NCBI GenBank assembly: GCA_938036665.1
Contig: CALHWR010000105.1
Location: 1 to 15,302 of the forward strand
DNA from: an uncultured Collinsella sp.
GTDB taxonomy: Bacteria > Actinomycetota > Coriobacteriia > Coriobacteriales > Coriobacteriaceae
Direction: 5' to 3'
Length of the DNA: 15,302 bases
Shown here: positions 1-6,513 of the stretch, one piece after another
How the letters are laid out: each line of letters opens with the position of its first letter
Position numbering within the stretch: the stretch's first letter is position 1
Notes under the pieces: model-generated
The model's input: only the letters and a program-made list of their open reading frames with translations
What the model was told of the DNA's origin: nothing
Database searches by the model: none
Made by a program: the position numbers and the translations under genes

Positions 1-376
1 GTTCGACGAGATCTCCTCCACGCTGCGCTATGCCGCCTTCCGCCTGCTGTGCGTGTGGGGTGCCACGAGCGTCGAGCGTTCGCGCGAGGCTTGGCCCATC
101 CTGGACGAGGCCATCCAGTGCTACCACGGCGACCTTGAGTATCGCGACATGCTCGGTTGCCTGTACGAGTTTTGCCAGGGCGAGATCGACGCCGAGGTTG
201 CCGAGAAGCTTGCGCTGCGCCTTAAGTTCGATGCCGAGAACGGTAAGGGCAGCTATCTTAAGGCCCGTTCGAGCGAGATTTGCGAAATGCTTGTTAAACG
301 TTTTGGCCTGGATCTCTCCAAAAAGAAGAAGCGTGCTAGCGTAAAAAAATCTGACGACGCCGAAGACGAGGAGTAA
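1..376 (+). CDS. Hypothetical protein, C-terminal part (5' end outside window)
   Basis: The reading frame is open from the first complete codon at position 2 to a TAA at 374-376, giving about 124 residues of the C-terminus. I do not recognise the family. The visible part is mostly helical in character, with alternating hydrophobic and charged stretches (for example around RYAAFRLLCVWG and AEKLALRLKF), perhaps a helical-repeat fold. It ends in a lysine-rich then acidic tail (KKKKRASVKK, DDAEDEE) that looks disordered. The stop lies only 6 bp before the isocitrate dehydrogenase start, and the GAGGAG at the end of this gene serves as that gene's ribosome binding site, so the two are probably co-transcribed. 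No function is proposed. Confidence 0.75.
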   Translation, partial: FDEISSTLRYAAFRLLCVWGATSVERSREAWPILDEAIQCYHGDLEYRDMLGCLYEFCQGEIDAEVAEKLALRLKFDAENGKGSYLKARSSEICEMLVKRFGLDLSKKKKRASVKKSDDAEDEE

Positions 377-382
377 CAGATT

Positions 383-1468
383 ATGGCGCACGATGTAGTC
401 CTGATTCCCGGTGACGGTATCGGTCCCGAGATTACGCAGGCCATGCGCCGCGTGGTCGAGGCCACCGGTGTCCAGATCAACTGGAACGTCCAGGAGGCCG
501 GTGCCGGCGTCATGGACGAGTTTGGCACGCCGCTGCCCCAACATGTGCTCGATGCGGTCGCCGAGACCAAGGTTGCCATCAAGGGCCCCATCACCACGCC
601 GGTCGGCACGGGCTTCCGCAGCGTTAACGTCGCCCTGCGCAAGCACTTCGACCTGTACGCCTGCGTGCGCCCCTGCCTGTCGCAGCCGGGCGACGGCTCG
701 CGCTTCCGCGACGTCGACCTGGTCATCGTGCGCGAGAACACCGAGGACCTCTACGCCGGCATCGAGTTCGATGAGGGCGCTGCCGAGGTCGAGGAGCTCT
801 CGCAGCTTGTCGAGCGTTCGGGCCAAAAGACCTTCGCCGCCGATTCCGCGATCTCGATCAAGCCGATCTCCATCGCCAAGAGCCGCCGCATTGTGGAGTA
901 TGCCTTTGAGTATGCCCGCCGCTGCGGCCGCAAAAAGGTGACGGCCGTGCATAAGGCCAACATCATGAAGGCGACCGACGGCTTGTTCCTGCGCGTAGCG
1001 CGCGAGGTGGCCTCCAACTATCCCGATATCGAGTTCAACGACAAGATCGTCGACGCCACCTGCATGGGCCTGGTCCAGAACCCCAACGACTTCGATGTCT
1101 TGGTGCTGCCCAACCTGTACGGCGACATCGTGAGCGACCTGTGCGCCGGCCTGGTTGGTGGCCTGGGTATGGCTCCGGGTTCCAACATCGGTGCCGATTG
1201 CGCCATCTTTGAGGCAACGCACGGCTCCGCGCCCGATATCGCCGGTCAGGATATCGCCAACCCCACGGCCGAGATCCTCTCTGCTGCGATGATGCTCGAT
1301 CACCTGGGCGAGAACGATGCTGCCAATCGCATTCGTGCCGCCGTCTCCGCCACGCTCGACGAGGGCGAGCAGGTTACCGGTGACGTGCGTCGTGCCCAGA
1401 CCGGCTCCGTTGAGGGCGCTGTGGGCACGCAGGCCTTTGCCGATGCCGTTATCGCGCACCTGGCCTAA
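383..1468 (+). CDS. icd: Isocitrate dehydrogenase, NAD+-type
   Basis: This 361-residue protein of the isocitrate/isopropylmalate dehydrogenase family would oxidatively decarboxylate isocitrate to 2-oxoglutarate in the cytoplasm. Seen: the substrate loop SVNVALRK carries Ser80, Asn82 and Arg86. Arg96 (CVRP) and Arg117 (VRENTEDLY, with Tyr124) complete the isocitrate pocket, Lys191 is the catalytic lysine, and Asp248/Asp252 (YGDIVSD) bind the divalent metal. The Ser-x-Asn pair is diagnostic of isocitrate rather than isopropylmalate as substrate. The cofactor loop HGSAPDIAG (280-288) has Asp-Ile where NADP enzymes such as E. coli Icd have Lys-Tyr, so NAD+ use is inferred. The ATG start at 383 is preceded by a GAGGAG. 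No other TCA-cycle gene is visible; in an anaerobe the likely role is 2-oxoglutarate supply for glutamate synthesis. Confidence 0.93.
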   Translation: MAHDVVLIPGDGIGPEITQAMRRVVEATGVQINWNVQEAGAGVMDEFGTPLPQHVLDAVAETKVAIKGPITTPVGTGFRSVNVALRKHFDLYACVRPCLSQPGDGSRFRDVDLVIVRENTEDLYAGIEFDEGAAEVEELSQLVERSGQKTFAADSAISIKPISIAKSRRIVEYAFEYARRCGRKKVTAVHKANIMKATDGLFLRVAREVASNYPDIEFNDKIVDATCMGLVQNPNDFDVLVLPNLYGDIVSDLCAGLVGGLGMAPGSNIGADCAIFEATHGSAPDIAGQDIANPTAEILSAAMMLDHLGENDAANRIRAAVSATLDEGEQVTGDVRRAQTGSVEGAVGTQAFADAVIAHLA

Positions 1469-1480
1469 GGTATGCACGCT

Positions 1481-1511
1481 GCAAACGCCTAAATAGTACT
1501 TAAGTGTTTGC
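1481..1511 (+). other. Imperfect hairpin in the icd 3' region
   Basis: A 12-bp stem (1481-1492 with 1500-1511, GCAAACGCCTAA against TTAAGTGTTTGC) contains one G.U pair and one C/A mismatch and closes a 7-nt loop. It lies between the icd stop and the clearer terminator hairpin at 1528-1556 and has no T-tract. It may protect the icd mRNA 3' end; that role is inference. Confidence 0.4.
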
Positions 1512-1527
1512 GTATAACCTAAGAATC

Positions 1528-1560
1528 AATACGCCCGGCGCCTCGTCGGGCGTATTCTAT
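1528..1560 (+). terminator. Probable terminator after icd
   Basis: A perfect 10-bp inverted repeat, AATACGCCCG (1528-1537) and CGGGCGTATT (1547-1556), closes a 9-nt loop. The arms end in A/T, so the 3' side runs into TATTCTATT, a short U-containing tail. It separates icd from the membrane protein gene starting at 1595. Confidence 0.7.
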
Positions 1561-1594
1561 TGGGGACTATGTTTCCTAACAAGGAGTAATTGAT

Positions 1595-2680
1595 ATGGGT
1601 CTGATTCAAAAGAAGGACGAGAAGGACGAGATCGACGGCATCCAGATCATCGAGCGCGGCGAAGGCCCCGACGGTGACGAGGACGAGAAGATCGATCTGG
1701 TCGCCGGTACGTCTGCCGAGCACATTGCCGCCGGCACGACGGCCGAGGAGGAGGACGCCCGACTGGAGGCTCAGATTGCCGCGGATGCCGCTGACGAGAA
1801 CCTCATGCCCGAGGAGCAGGACGAGGACGACGACTCCGACGTGGACGACCACGCTTGCAAGCACAAGAAGACGATGATTGCCATCTTTGTGGTCGCCGTC
1901 GTGATCGCTGCCGTGGTCGGCTTCTTTATCGGCAACGGTGGTTTTGGCGGCAAGGGCGTCGGCTCGGCGACCCTGACCGAGGACCAGCTCGATTCGACCG
2001 TGGCAAGCTATAGCTACAACGGCAAGAAGAGCGACATCACCGCGCGTGAGGCCATCGAGAGCCAGTACAGCCTCGACACCGTCAAGGATAGCGATGGCAA
2101 CTACACCGCTCCTTCTGCTGACGTCATCCTGTCCTACGTGCGCAACCAGATTCTGCTGGACGCTGCCGAGGACGAGGGCGTTACCGTTTCTTCCAAGGAA
2201 ATGAAGCAGTACGCCGAGGATTCCATCGGCACCTCCGACTACAAGACCATGGCCACGCAGTACGGCGTGTCCAAGGACCAGGCCAAGCAGATCGTCCGTC
2301 AGTCCGCGACGCTGCAGAAGCTCTACAAGAAGAAGGTGGGCGATAGCTCCGCAAGCATGCCGACCGCCCCGACCGAGCCTGCTGACGGCAACGAGGAGAC
2401 CGCGAGCAAGGACTACGCCGACTACATCATCAACCTTGCCGGCGATGAGTGGGATAGCGAGAAGGGCACCTGGAAGGACGCCGATGGCACCTACGCCAAG
2501 GCATTCGCCGACGATGCCTTTACGGCCGATAGCGCGACCTATAAGCAGGCAATGACCGCCTATTACACCGCTTACCAGCAGTATTCTTCGCAGGCTTCGA
2601 GCGCCAGCTCCAAGTGGACCGAGTACGCCAACAGCCTGTACGCCAAGGCCAACATCAGCATTTACGGCCTGTTTGCGTAA
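1595..2680 (+). CDS. Single-pass membrane protein with SurA-N-like extracytoplasmic domain
   Basis: The 361-residue protein has three parts. Residues 1-91 form a very acidic, probably disordered cytoplasmic segment rich in Asp and Glu, ending in a basic KHKK stop-transfer patch. Residues 93-113 (IAIFVVAVVIAAVVGFF) are a transmembrane helix. Residues 125-361 are an extracytoplasmic part. In it, residues 125-250 resemble the N-terminal chaperone domain of SurA/PrsA-type foldases: helices containing ILSYVRNQILLDAAEDEGV, then VSSKEMKQYAED and YGVSKDQAKQIVRQ. No parvulin PPIase domain follows. Instead there is a Ser/Thr/Ala/Tyr-rich helical C-terminus. It is probably a membrane-anchored secretion chaperone or scaffold, but the function is inferred from weak similarity. 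The ATG at 1595 follows AAGGAG at 1581-1586. The gene sits between two terminators and is likely monocistronic. Confidence 0.8.
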   Translation: MGLIQKKDEKDEIDGIQIIERGEGPDGDEDEKIDLVAGTSAEHIAAGTTAEEEDARLEAQIAADAADENLMPEEQDEDDDSDVDDHACKHKKTMIAIFVVAVVIAAVVGFFIGNGGFGGKGVGSATLTEDQLDSTVASYSYNGKKSDITAREAIESQYSLDTVKDSDGNYTAPSADVILSYVRNQILLDAAEDEGVTVSSKEMKQYAEDSIGTSDYKTMATQYGVSKDQAKQIVRQSATLQKLYKKKVGDSSASMPTAPTEPADGNEETASKDYADYIINLAGDEWDSEKGTWKDADGTYAKAFADDAFTADSATYKQAMTAYYTAYQQYSSQASSASSKWTEYANSLYAKANISIYGLFA

Positions 2681-2720
2681 GATCTGCCTGAGCTTACCGA
2701 TCGCGTAGCCGAACTATCTG

Positions 2721-2761
2721 AATAAGCCCGCTAGAACGATATCCGTTCTAGCGGGCTTATT
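2721..2761. terminator. Bidirectional rho-independent terminator
   Basis: A perfect 18-bp inverted repeat (2721-2738 and 2744-2761) closes a 5-nt loop, ATATC. The stem begins AATAAGCCCG and ends CGGGCTTATT, so both strands read a U-rich 3' flank. It lies between the convergent ends of the membrane protein gene (stop at 2680) and the XRE regulator gene (stop at 2795) and can serve both. Confidence 0.88.
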
Positions 2762-2794
2762 ACGTCGGAGGTACCGGTAGTTAAATAATCTCAA

Positions 2795-3031
2795 TTAATC
2801 TTTAAGTCCAAAGAGGTTATCGGCTTCATCGTCAGGCATATATTCCAGTACATCGCCCGGTTGGCAGTCGAGTGCCCGGCATATCGCGTCAAGAGTTGAA
2901 AAGCGCACGGCAGAAACCTTGCCCGTCTTGATGCGCGACATATTGACCTGGGAGATGCCCACGCGTTCCGCAAGCTCTTTGGATGAGATCTTGCGTTCGG
3001 CGAGCATGCGGTCGAGCCGCAGAATAATCAT
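2795..3031 (-). CDS. Small XRE-family (Cro/CI-type) transcriptional regulator
   Basis: A 78-residue protein made almost entirely of a Cro/CI helix-turn-helix. Residues 17-36 (SKELAERVGISQVNMSRIKT) form the HTH, followed by FSTLDAICRALDCQPGDVLEY, the typical helix 4-5 end of HTH_26-type regulators. A short acidic C-terminus follows. Its start codon lies 9 bp after the stop of the DUF2975 membrane protein gene, and the ribosome binding site (GGGGGA on the minus strand) directly follows that gene's TAG stop, so the two are translated from one mRNA. This pairing matches the YoaS/YozG-type modules of Firmicutes and Actinobacteria, in which a tiny HTH protein accompanies a four-helix membrane protein. 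It may autoregulate the pair; the signal is unknown. Confidence 0.9.
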   Translation of the reverse strand: MIILRLDRMLAERKISSKELAERVGISQVNMSRIKTGKVSAVRFSTLDAICRALDCQPGDVLEYMPDDEADNLFGLKD

Positions 3032-3040
3032 GGATTCCCC

Positions 3041-3679
3041 CTAGAGCAACTCGTCATCTTGTATTTGCAGGATACACCCGTACTGGAAGACGCTGGCAAT
3101 CAGGCTAATAATCAGGCCTGCAAAGACCATAGAGAGGTCGAGGTGCTGGCCGCCAAGCGCATCCGTAAAGTTGCCGCCAAATCCTGAGAGTATCAGCCCC
3201 GTGACTATGGCACCAAGAAGCTTCACAGCAACGCCGCCAATAAGGAACAAATGTCCTACTTGACGTAGTATGCGGATGCATTCGAGGTCAAAGGGCCTGC
3301 CCGCCTTTTCAATGGCGGAGAAAAACCTGTATGCGCTTAGCACAATGGCAAGCGCAAGGCATGTCATCATGGCGCTCCCTATGGCAGTATGACCGTCGTG
3401 CGCGACAAGCATAAGAGGGGTCTGTTCATTGGCGCCGACGAGAGCGAGAGATGGCCCTTCGCCGGCATTAAGCTCTACGGATTGGAGGCAGAACCCTTGG
3501 GAGAGGCTAGGCAATATGAGTAGAAGCTCGATTGCAATGACTGCGAGAAGTCCCAGAGCGAGCGCTACGGCGGTGCAGATTGTGGCCCATTTGCAGATGT
3601 GAGCGAGCTTCCTCAGATCGGCTATTGCCTGTTCGCGGTTGATGGGTTCATTCGATTTGGATACGTTCCAGCGGATCAT
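3041..3679 (-). CDS. DUF2975 family membrane protein
   Basis: A 212-residue integral membrane protein with four predicted helices at about 33-57, 100-120, 144-165 and 182-200. Its long first outer loop lies between helices 1 and 2. Two features point to DUF2975: the GRPFD turn at 127-131 after helix 2, and the C-terminal signature VFQYGCILQIQDDELL at 197-212. The downstream XRE partner also fits this family. I chose the ATG at 3679 because GGAGGA lies just upstream; an in-frame TTG at 3694 would add five residues but has no ribosome binding site. The biochemical role is unknown. Membrane protein plus HTH suggests a sensing or stress-response pair, which is inference. Confidence 0.85.
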   Translation of the reverse strand: MIRWNVSKSNEPINREQAIADLRKLAHICKWATICTAVALALGLLAVIAIELLLILPSLSQGFCLQSVELNAGEGPSLALVGANEQTPLMLVAHDGHTAIGSAMMTCLALAIVLSAYRFFSAIEKAGRPFDLECIRILRQVGHLFLIGGVAVKLLGAIVTGLILSGFGGNFTDALGGQHLDLSMVFAGLIISLIASVFQYGCILQIQDDELL

Positions 3680-4204
3680 AGCTCCTCCAACCAATGTCTA
3701 GGATGATATTTAAATCTTATAACATACTTAATGATAAACGATAAACAATTACAGATTAGAGTAAGTTATGTTTGTAAGACGAATAGCGAGAGCTTATGGC
3801 ATATTTAGGGAGTGAGAGTTTGGCACGTGGGGGATGGACGAGTATCGAAATTTCCCGCAACCGCGCAAGTGCTTCATCGGGTCTCCCTAATTCATATGGA
3901 AAAGGAGCTGCAAACGATTGGAAATAACCGCTGAGCGGTCGAAAACTACCGTTCACCGATAATTTCTAAACTGGTTCTAACTGGTATTAAGTCAAAAAGA
4001 CCAATTCACAAATCTTCACAATGACCTGCATTTTTTCTACATGCTTTTTTGGCCACCCTGCGTTGTTTAGACACAGAAAAGGTTCCGATCTTTCGTCAAA
4101 GTATTTCGAAACGATTTCAAAACCGCAGGTAGAAGTGTTAACGAGCGGTAAACGGTCGATTTATCGCCGTGAGCGGTGCAAAAACGTTTACTGCGTGAAT
4201 CAGC
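3680..4204. other. Long AT-rich intergenic region upstream of the PTS operon
   Basis: This stretch is visibly AT-richer than the flanking genes and holds no ORF with a credible ribosome binding site. It contains several short repeats: AACTGGT twice in tandem (3969-3975, 3979-3985), TTCACAA twice 10 bp apart (4005-4011, 4015-4021) and GAGCGGT three times (3933-3939, 4143-4149, 4171-4177). The first GAGCGGT lies in a palindrome, ACCGCTGAGCGGT (3927-3939). The LacI-like core AAACGTTT is at 4182-4189. The region probably holds regulatory sites for the divergent DUF2975 pair and the PTS operon. Confidence 0.55.
3718..3748 (-). promoter_or_regulatory. Candidate promoter of the DUF2975-XRE pair with tandem repeat
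   Basis: On the minus strand, TTGTTT (plus 3743-3748) and TATGTT (plus 3721-3726) are separated by 16 bp; an alternative -10 is TTATAA (3718-3723). The 7-bp direct repeat GATAAAC-GATAAAC (plus 3733-3746) overlaps the -35 side and could be an operator for the small XRE protein. This is based on pattern only. Confidence 0.35.
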
Positions 4205-4233
4205 GAAAGCGACCTCTTCTGTGATGATATAGT
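4205..4233 (+). promoter_or_regulatory. Probable PTS operon promoter (extended -10)
   Basis: TGATATAGT at 4225-4233 is an extended -10 element (TGnTATAGT). The -35 position 17 bp upstream (4205-4210, GAAAGC) is poor, which an extended -10 can tolerate or which may mean an activator is needed. The implied transcription start is near 4240, giving a leader of about 140 nt before the IIA start and placing the operator at 4251-4263 immediately downstream. Confidence 0.5.
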
Positions 4234-4250
4234 GACAACAACACGTCACG

Positions 4251-4280
4251 TGGTTACTACCAGTTGAGAGACCACTGGTC
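4251..4280. promoter_or_regulatory. Probable GntR (NagR/DasR-like) operator of the PTS operon
   Basis: TGGTTACTACCAG at 4251-4263 is an inverted repeat (TGGT-TACT-ACCA) resembling the DasR/NagR-type core TGGT-n4-ACCA. It is repeated exactly, over 13 bp, upstream of agaS at 8543-8555. A second palindrome, GACCACTGGTC, follows at 4270-4280. Lying just after the probable transcription start, the pair fits a repressor site, most likely for the GntR protein encoded at 7771-8502. Confidence 0.65.
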
Positions 4281-4378
4281 TTCAAAGAACGCTTTCCAAG
4301 AAGCTTTAAGGGCGTCCGCCCGCTGGCTTCCGAAAACATCGGACTCAGATCGTACACACCTTCGGAAGGGAAATTTGA

Positions 4379-4822
4379 ATGGTTGGCTTTATTCTTACCG
4401 GTCATGGACAGTTCGCACCCGGCCTCGCAAGCGCTATCGCTATGGTCGCCGGTGATCAGCCCGCTTTTACCGTCGTTCCTTTCGAGGGCGACCAGGCTGC
4501 TTCCTACGGTGAGGATCTCCGCGCCGCTATCACCGCCATGCGCGAGGAGTGCGATGGCGTGCTCGTCTTTACCGACCTGCTTGGTGGTACCCCGTTCAAC
4601 CAGGCAATGATGATTGCCCAGGATGTCGACAACGTCGAGATTCTGACTGGCACGAACCTTCCCATGGTTATTGAGCTTCTGTTCCTCCGCGGCAACGCTA
4701 CGCTCGCCGAGCTTGGCGAGCAGGCCGTGACCGTTGGCCAGACGGGCATCACCGCCCAGACGGTTGCCTCCGTCGCTGGTGCCGAGGAAGAGGATATCTT
4801 CGGTGACGAGGACGGCATCTAA
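4379..4822 (+). CDS. PTS mannose/fructose/sorbose-family IIA component
   Basis: A 147-residue cytoplasmic IIA(Man)-type phosphocarrier. The N-terminus MVGFILTGHGQFAPG contains the phosphorylated histidine His9 in the family TGHG context, and FTDLLGGTPFNQA (about 64-76) is the conserved second loop of this fold. It would take phosphate from HPr and pass it to the IIB protein encoded downstream. The acidic C-terminus, rich in Glu and Asp, is a short extra tail. The ATG at 4379 is preceded by GGAAGGGA at 4364-4371. This is the first gene of the operon, and its TAA overlaps the next ATG (TAATG), so translation of the YajC-like gene is coupled to it. The downstream enzymes suggest N-acetylgalactosamine or galactosamine as substrate. 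Confidence 0.93.
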   Translation: MVGFILTGHGQFAPGLASAIAMVAGDQPAFTVVPFEGDQAASYGEDLRAAITAMREECDGVLVFTDLLGGTPFNQAMMIAQDVDNVEILTGTNLPMVIELLFLRGNATLAELGEQAVTVGQTGITAQTVASVAGAEEEDIFGDEDGI

Positions 4823-5103
4823 TGGCCGATTTCGGAGCCAGCGTCCTGAGCTCCTCGGTCGCTCTTTTAGGCCTGCTTGTCGTCATGGGCTTGATTTACA
4901 CCATCTGGTCGCAAATCAACATGAAGAAGAAGCAGAAGTACTTCAAGGAGCTACACACCGAGCTCAAGCCGGGTCAGGAGGTTCTTTTCGCCGGCGGTAT
5001 CTACGGAACCGTCAAAGGCATCGAAGGCGAGAAGGTCCAGATCAAAGTCCGATCCGGCGCCGTTGTAGATGTTTCGCGTTACGCGATTCAGGAGATCAAG
5101 TAA
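4822..5103 (+). CDS. YajC-family membrane protein encoded within the PTS operon
   Basis: A 93-residue protein with an N-terminal transmembrane helix (about 11-28), a basic stretch MKKKQKY (34-40), and a small soluble domain LKPGQEVLFAGGIYGTVKGI (49-67). This is the characteristic layout and GGIYGTV motif of YajC, the SecDF-associated translocase accessory protein. It overlaps the IIA stop by one base and lies 36 bp before IIB, so it is part of the PTS operon rather than next to secDF. As I recall, YajC-like genes also occur in AgaVWEF-type operons of streptococci for hyaluronan or GalNAc-containing disaccharides, so a PTS-dedicated paralogue is more likely than the general YajC. A role in assembling or stabilising the membrane subunits is inference. 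Confidence 0.85.
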   Translation: MADFGASVLSSSVALLGLLVVMGLIYTIWSQINMKKKQKYFKELHTELKPGQEVLFAGGIYGTVKGIEGEKVQIKVRSGAVVDVSRYAIQEIK

Positions 5104-5139
5104 CTGTCGTCAGCAAATAACGAAAGGAAGCTGATCAAC

Positions 5140-5622
5140 ATGGCAGAACCCAACATTCTTCTTACCCGCATCGATAACCGACTGGTCCATGGTCAGGTCG
5201 CTACCCAGTGGAACTCCACCTTGGGCTCCAACCTCATTCTCGTCGCCAACGACGATGTGTCGACTAACACCATGCGCCAGAACCTCATGAAGATGGCCGC
5301 TCCCGCCGGCGTCGCTACTCGTTTCTTCTCTCTGCAGAAGACCATCGACGTCATTGGCAAGGCGAGCCCGCGCCAGAAGATCTTCATCGTGGCCGAAACA
5401 CCGGAAGACGTGCTTACGCTCGTCAAGGGCGGTGTGCCTATAAAGAAGGTAAACATCGGCAACATGCACATGTCGGAAGGAAAGCGCCAAGTCGCCACCT
5501 CCGTCGCAGTTAACGACGAGGATGTCGCTGCGTTTAAAGAGCTGCAGGAATTGGGGGTGGAGTTGGAGATCAGGCGCGTTCCGAGCACGCCTGTTGAGGA
5601 CACGAGCAAGCTCTTCTCGTAA
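5140..5622 (+). CDS. PTS mannose/fructose/sorbose-family IIB component
   Basis: A 160-residue cytoplasmic IIB of the sorbose subfamily (PF03830 type). The signature TRIDNRLVHGQVATQW includes the active-site histidine His17, which receives phosphate from IIA and passes it to the incoming sugar. The central part (ILVANDDVSTNTMRQNLMKM and VAETPEDVLTLVKGG) and the IGNMHMSEGKRQV segment are typical. Length is normal for the family. The AAAGGA at 5123-5128 precedes the ATG. Separate IIA and IIB genes, as here, are the arrangement in Aga-type systems rather than the fused ManX type. The 90-bp gap to IIC carries two hairpins that could change subunit stoichiometry. Confidence 0.94.
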   Translation: MAEPNILLTRIDNRLVHGQVATQWNSTLGSNLILVANDDVSTNTMRQNLMKMAAPAGVATRFFSLQKTIDVIGKASPRQKIFIVAETPEDVLTLVKGGVPIKKVNIGNMHMSEGKRQVATSVAVNDEDVAAFKELQELGVELEIRRVPSTPVEDTSKLFS

Positions 5623-5638
5623 TCCTCATGATCCACGT

Positions 5639-5689
5639 TGTCAGGAATGAAACCCTGACATTCTGTACGTGAAATCCAAAGTGCGTACA
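5639..5689 (+). other. Two small hairpins in the IIB-IIC gap
   Basis: TGTCAGG (5639-5645) pairs with CCTGACA (5654-5660) around an 8-nt loop, and TGTACG (5664-5669) pairs with CGTACA (5684-5689). Neither has a T-tract, so they are not simple terminators. They may mark mRNA processing or stability sites between the cytoplasmic and membrane subunit genes. Confidence 0.4.
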
Positions 5690-5712
5690 TACATTTTGAA
5701 AGGAGGAGCAAG

Positions 5713-6513
5713 ATGGAATACTCGATCATCCAGGTCGCTCTGGTCTTCATCGTCACGTTCGTCGCGGCAATCGACCAGTTCAACTTCCTCGAGTCTCTCT
5801 ATCAGCCCATCGTCACCGGCGCCGTCATCGGTCTTATCCTTGGCGACCTCAACACCGGTCTTCTCGTGGGTGGTACCTATCAGCTCATGACGATCGGCAA
5901 CATGCCGATCGGAGGCGCTCAGCCGCCTAACGCCGTCATCGGCGGCATCATGGCAGCCATTCTCGCTATCGCTACGGGCCTCGAGCCCAACGCGGCAGTC
6001 GGCCTTGCCATTCCGTTCGCTCTGCTTGGTCAGCTCGGCGTTACCCTGGTCTTCACGCTTATGTCGCCGCTCATGTCCTCTGCGGACAACATGGCTCACA
6101 ACGCTGACACCAAGGGTATCGAGCGTCTGAACTACTTCGCCATGGCTCTGCTCGGCCTGATCTTCGCCGTCGTCGTCACCCTGTTCTTCATCGCTGGCGC
6201 CACCATCGGTCAGACCATCGCTTCCGCCATCCCGACTTGGCTGCAGACCGGTCTCTCCGCTGCAGGCGGCATGATGCGCTTCGTCGGCTTCGCCGTCCTG
6301 CTCAAGGTTATGATGAACCGCGATATGTGGGGCTTCTTCCTCATGGGCTTTGGCCTCGCGCTCATCACCGTTGCCAACGATTCTCTGGCAACCCCTGCTC
6401 TGCTCATCCTCGCTCTCATCGGCTTCGGCATCGCTTTCTGGGACTTCCAGCAGCAGACCGAGCTGAAGGGTGCAGCTGTTTCTGACGGAGGTGACTTCGA
6501 AGATGGCATCTAA
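5713..6513 (+). CDS. PTS mannose/fructose/sorbose-family IIC component
   Basis: A 266-residue, highly hydrophobic membrane subunit of the sugar channel (PF03609 type). It has many transmembrane segments from residue 5 to about 245. Family landmarks are the N-terminal AIDQFNFLESLYQPIVTG, the loop LLVGGTYQLMTIGNMPIGGAQPPNAVIGG, and the MRFVGFAVLLKVMMNRDMWGFF segment. It forms the membrane complex with IID. A strong AGGAGG at 5701-5706 precedes the ATG at 5713. The short acidic C-terminus (ending DFEDGI) overlaps the start of the IID gene by 11 bp. Sugar specificity cannot be read from the sequence alone; the pathway genes point to GalNAc/galactosamine. Confidence 0.95.
   Translation: MEYSIIQVALVFIVTFVAAIDQFNFLESLYQPIVTGAVIGLILGDLNTGLLVGGTYQLMTIGNMPIGGAQPPNAVIGGIMAAILAIATGLEPNAAVGLAIPFALLGQLGVTLVFTLMSPLMSSADNMAHNADTKGIERLNYFAMALLGLIFAVVVTLFFIAGATIGQTIASAIPTWLQTGLSAAGGMMRFVGFAVLLKVMMNRDMWGFFLMGFGLALITVANDSLATPALLILALIGFGIAFWDFQQQTELKGAAVSDGGDFEDGI
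6487..6494 (+). promoter_or_regulatory. Ribosome binding site fixing the IID start inside IIC
   Basis: GGAGGTGA lies within the 3' end of the IIC gene, 8 bp before the ATG at 6503. It is a near-perfect Shine-Dalgarno sequence and decides the start MASNEYV over the in-frame upstream codon at 6470. Confidence 0.75.

Noticed and set aside
295..304. AAACGTTT-like core inside the first gene
   Set aside because: It lies within coding sequence with no promoter nearby, so it is likely chance.
3756..3956. 66-codon minus-strand ORF in the AT-rich intergenic region
   Set aside because: It has a GTG start without a ribosome binding site and overlaps palindromic motifs; a decayed gene fragment cannot be excluded.
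3969..4021. Short direct repeats considered as a CRISPR or integration site
   Set aside because: Units are only 7 bp with 3-bp gaps and two copies each; there are no spacers, cas genes, integrase or tRNA nearby.
4021..4224. 67-codon plus-strand ORF upstream of the PTS promoter
   Set aside because: No ribosome binding site, no recognisable features, and it runs through the probable regulatory region into the -10 area.
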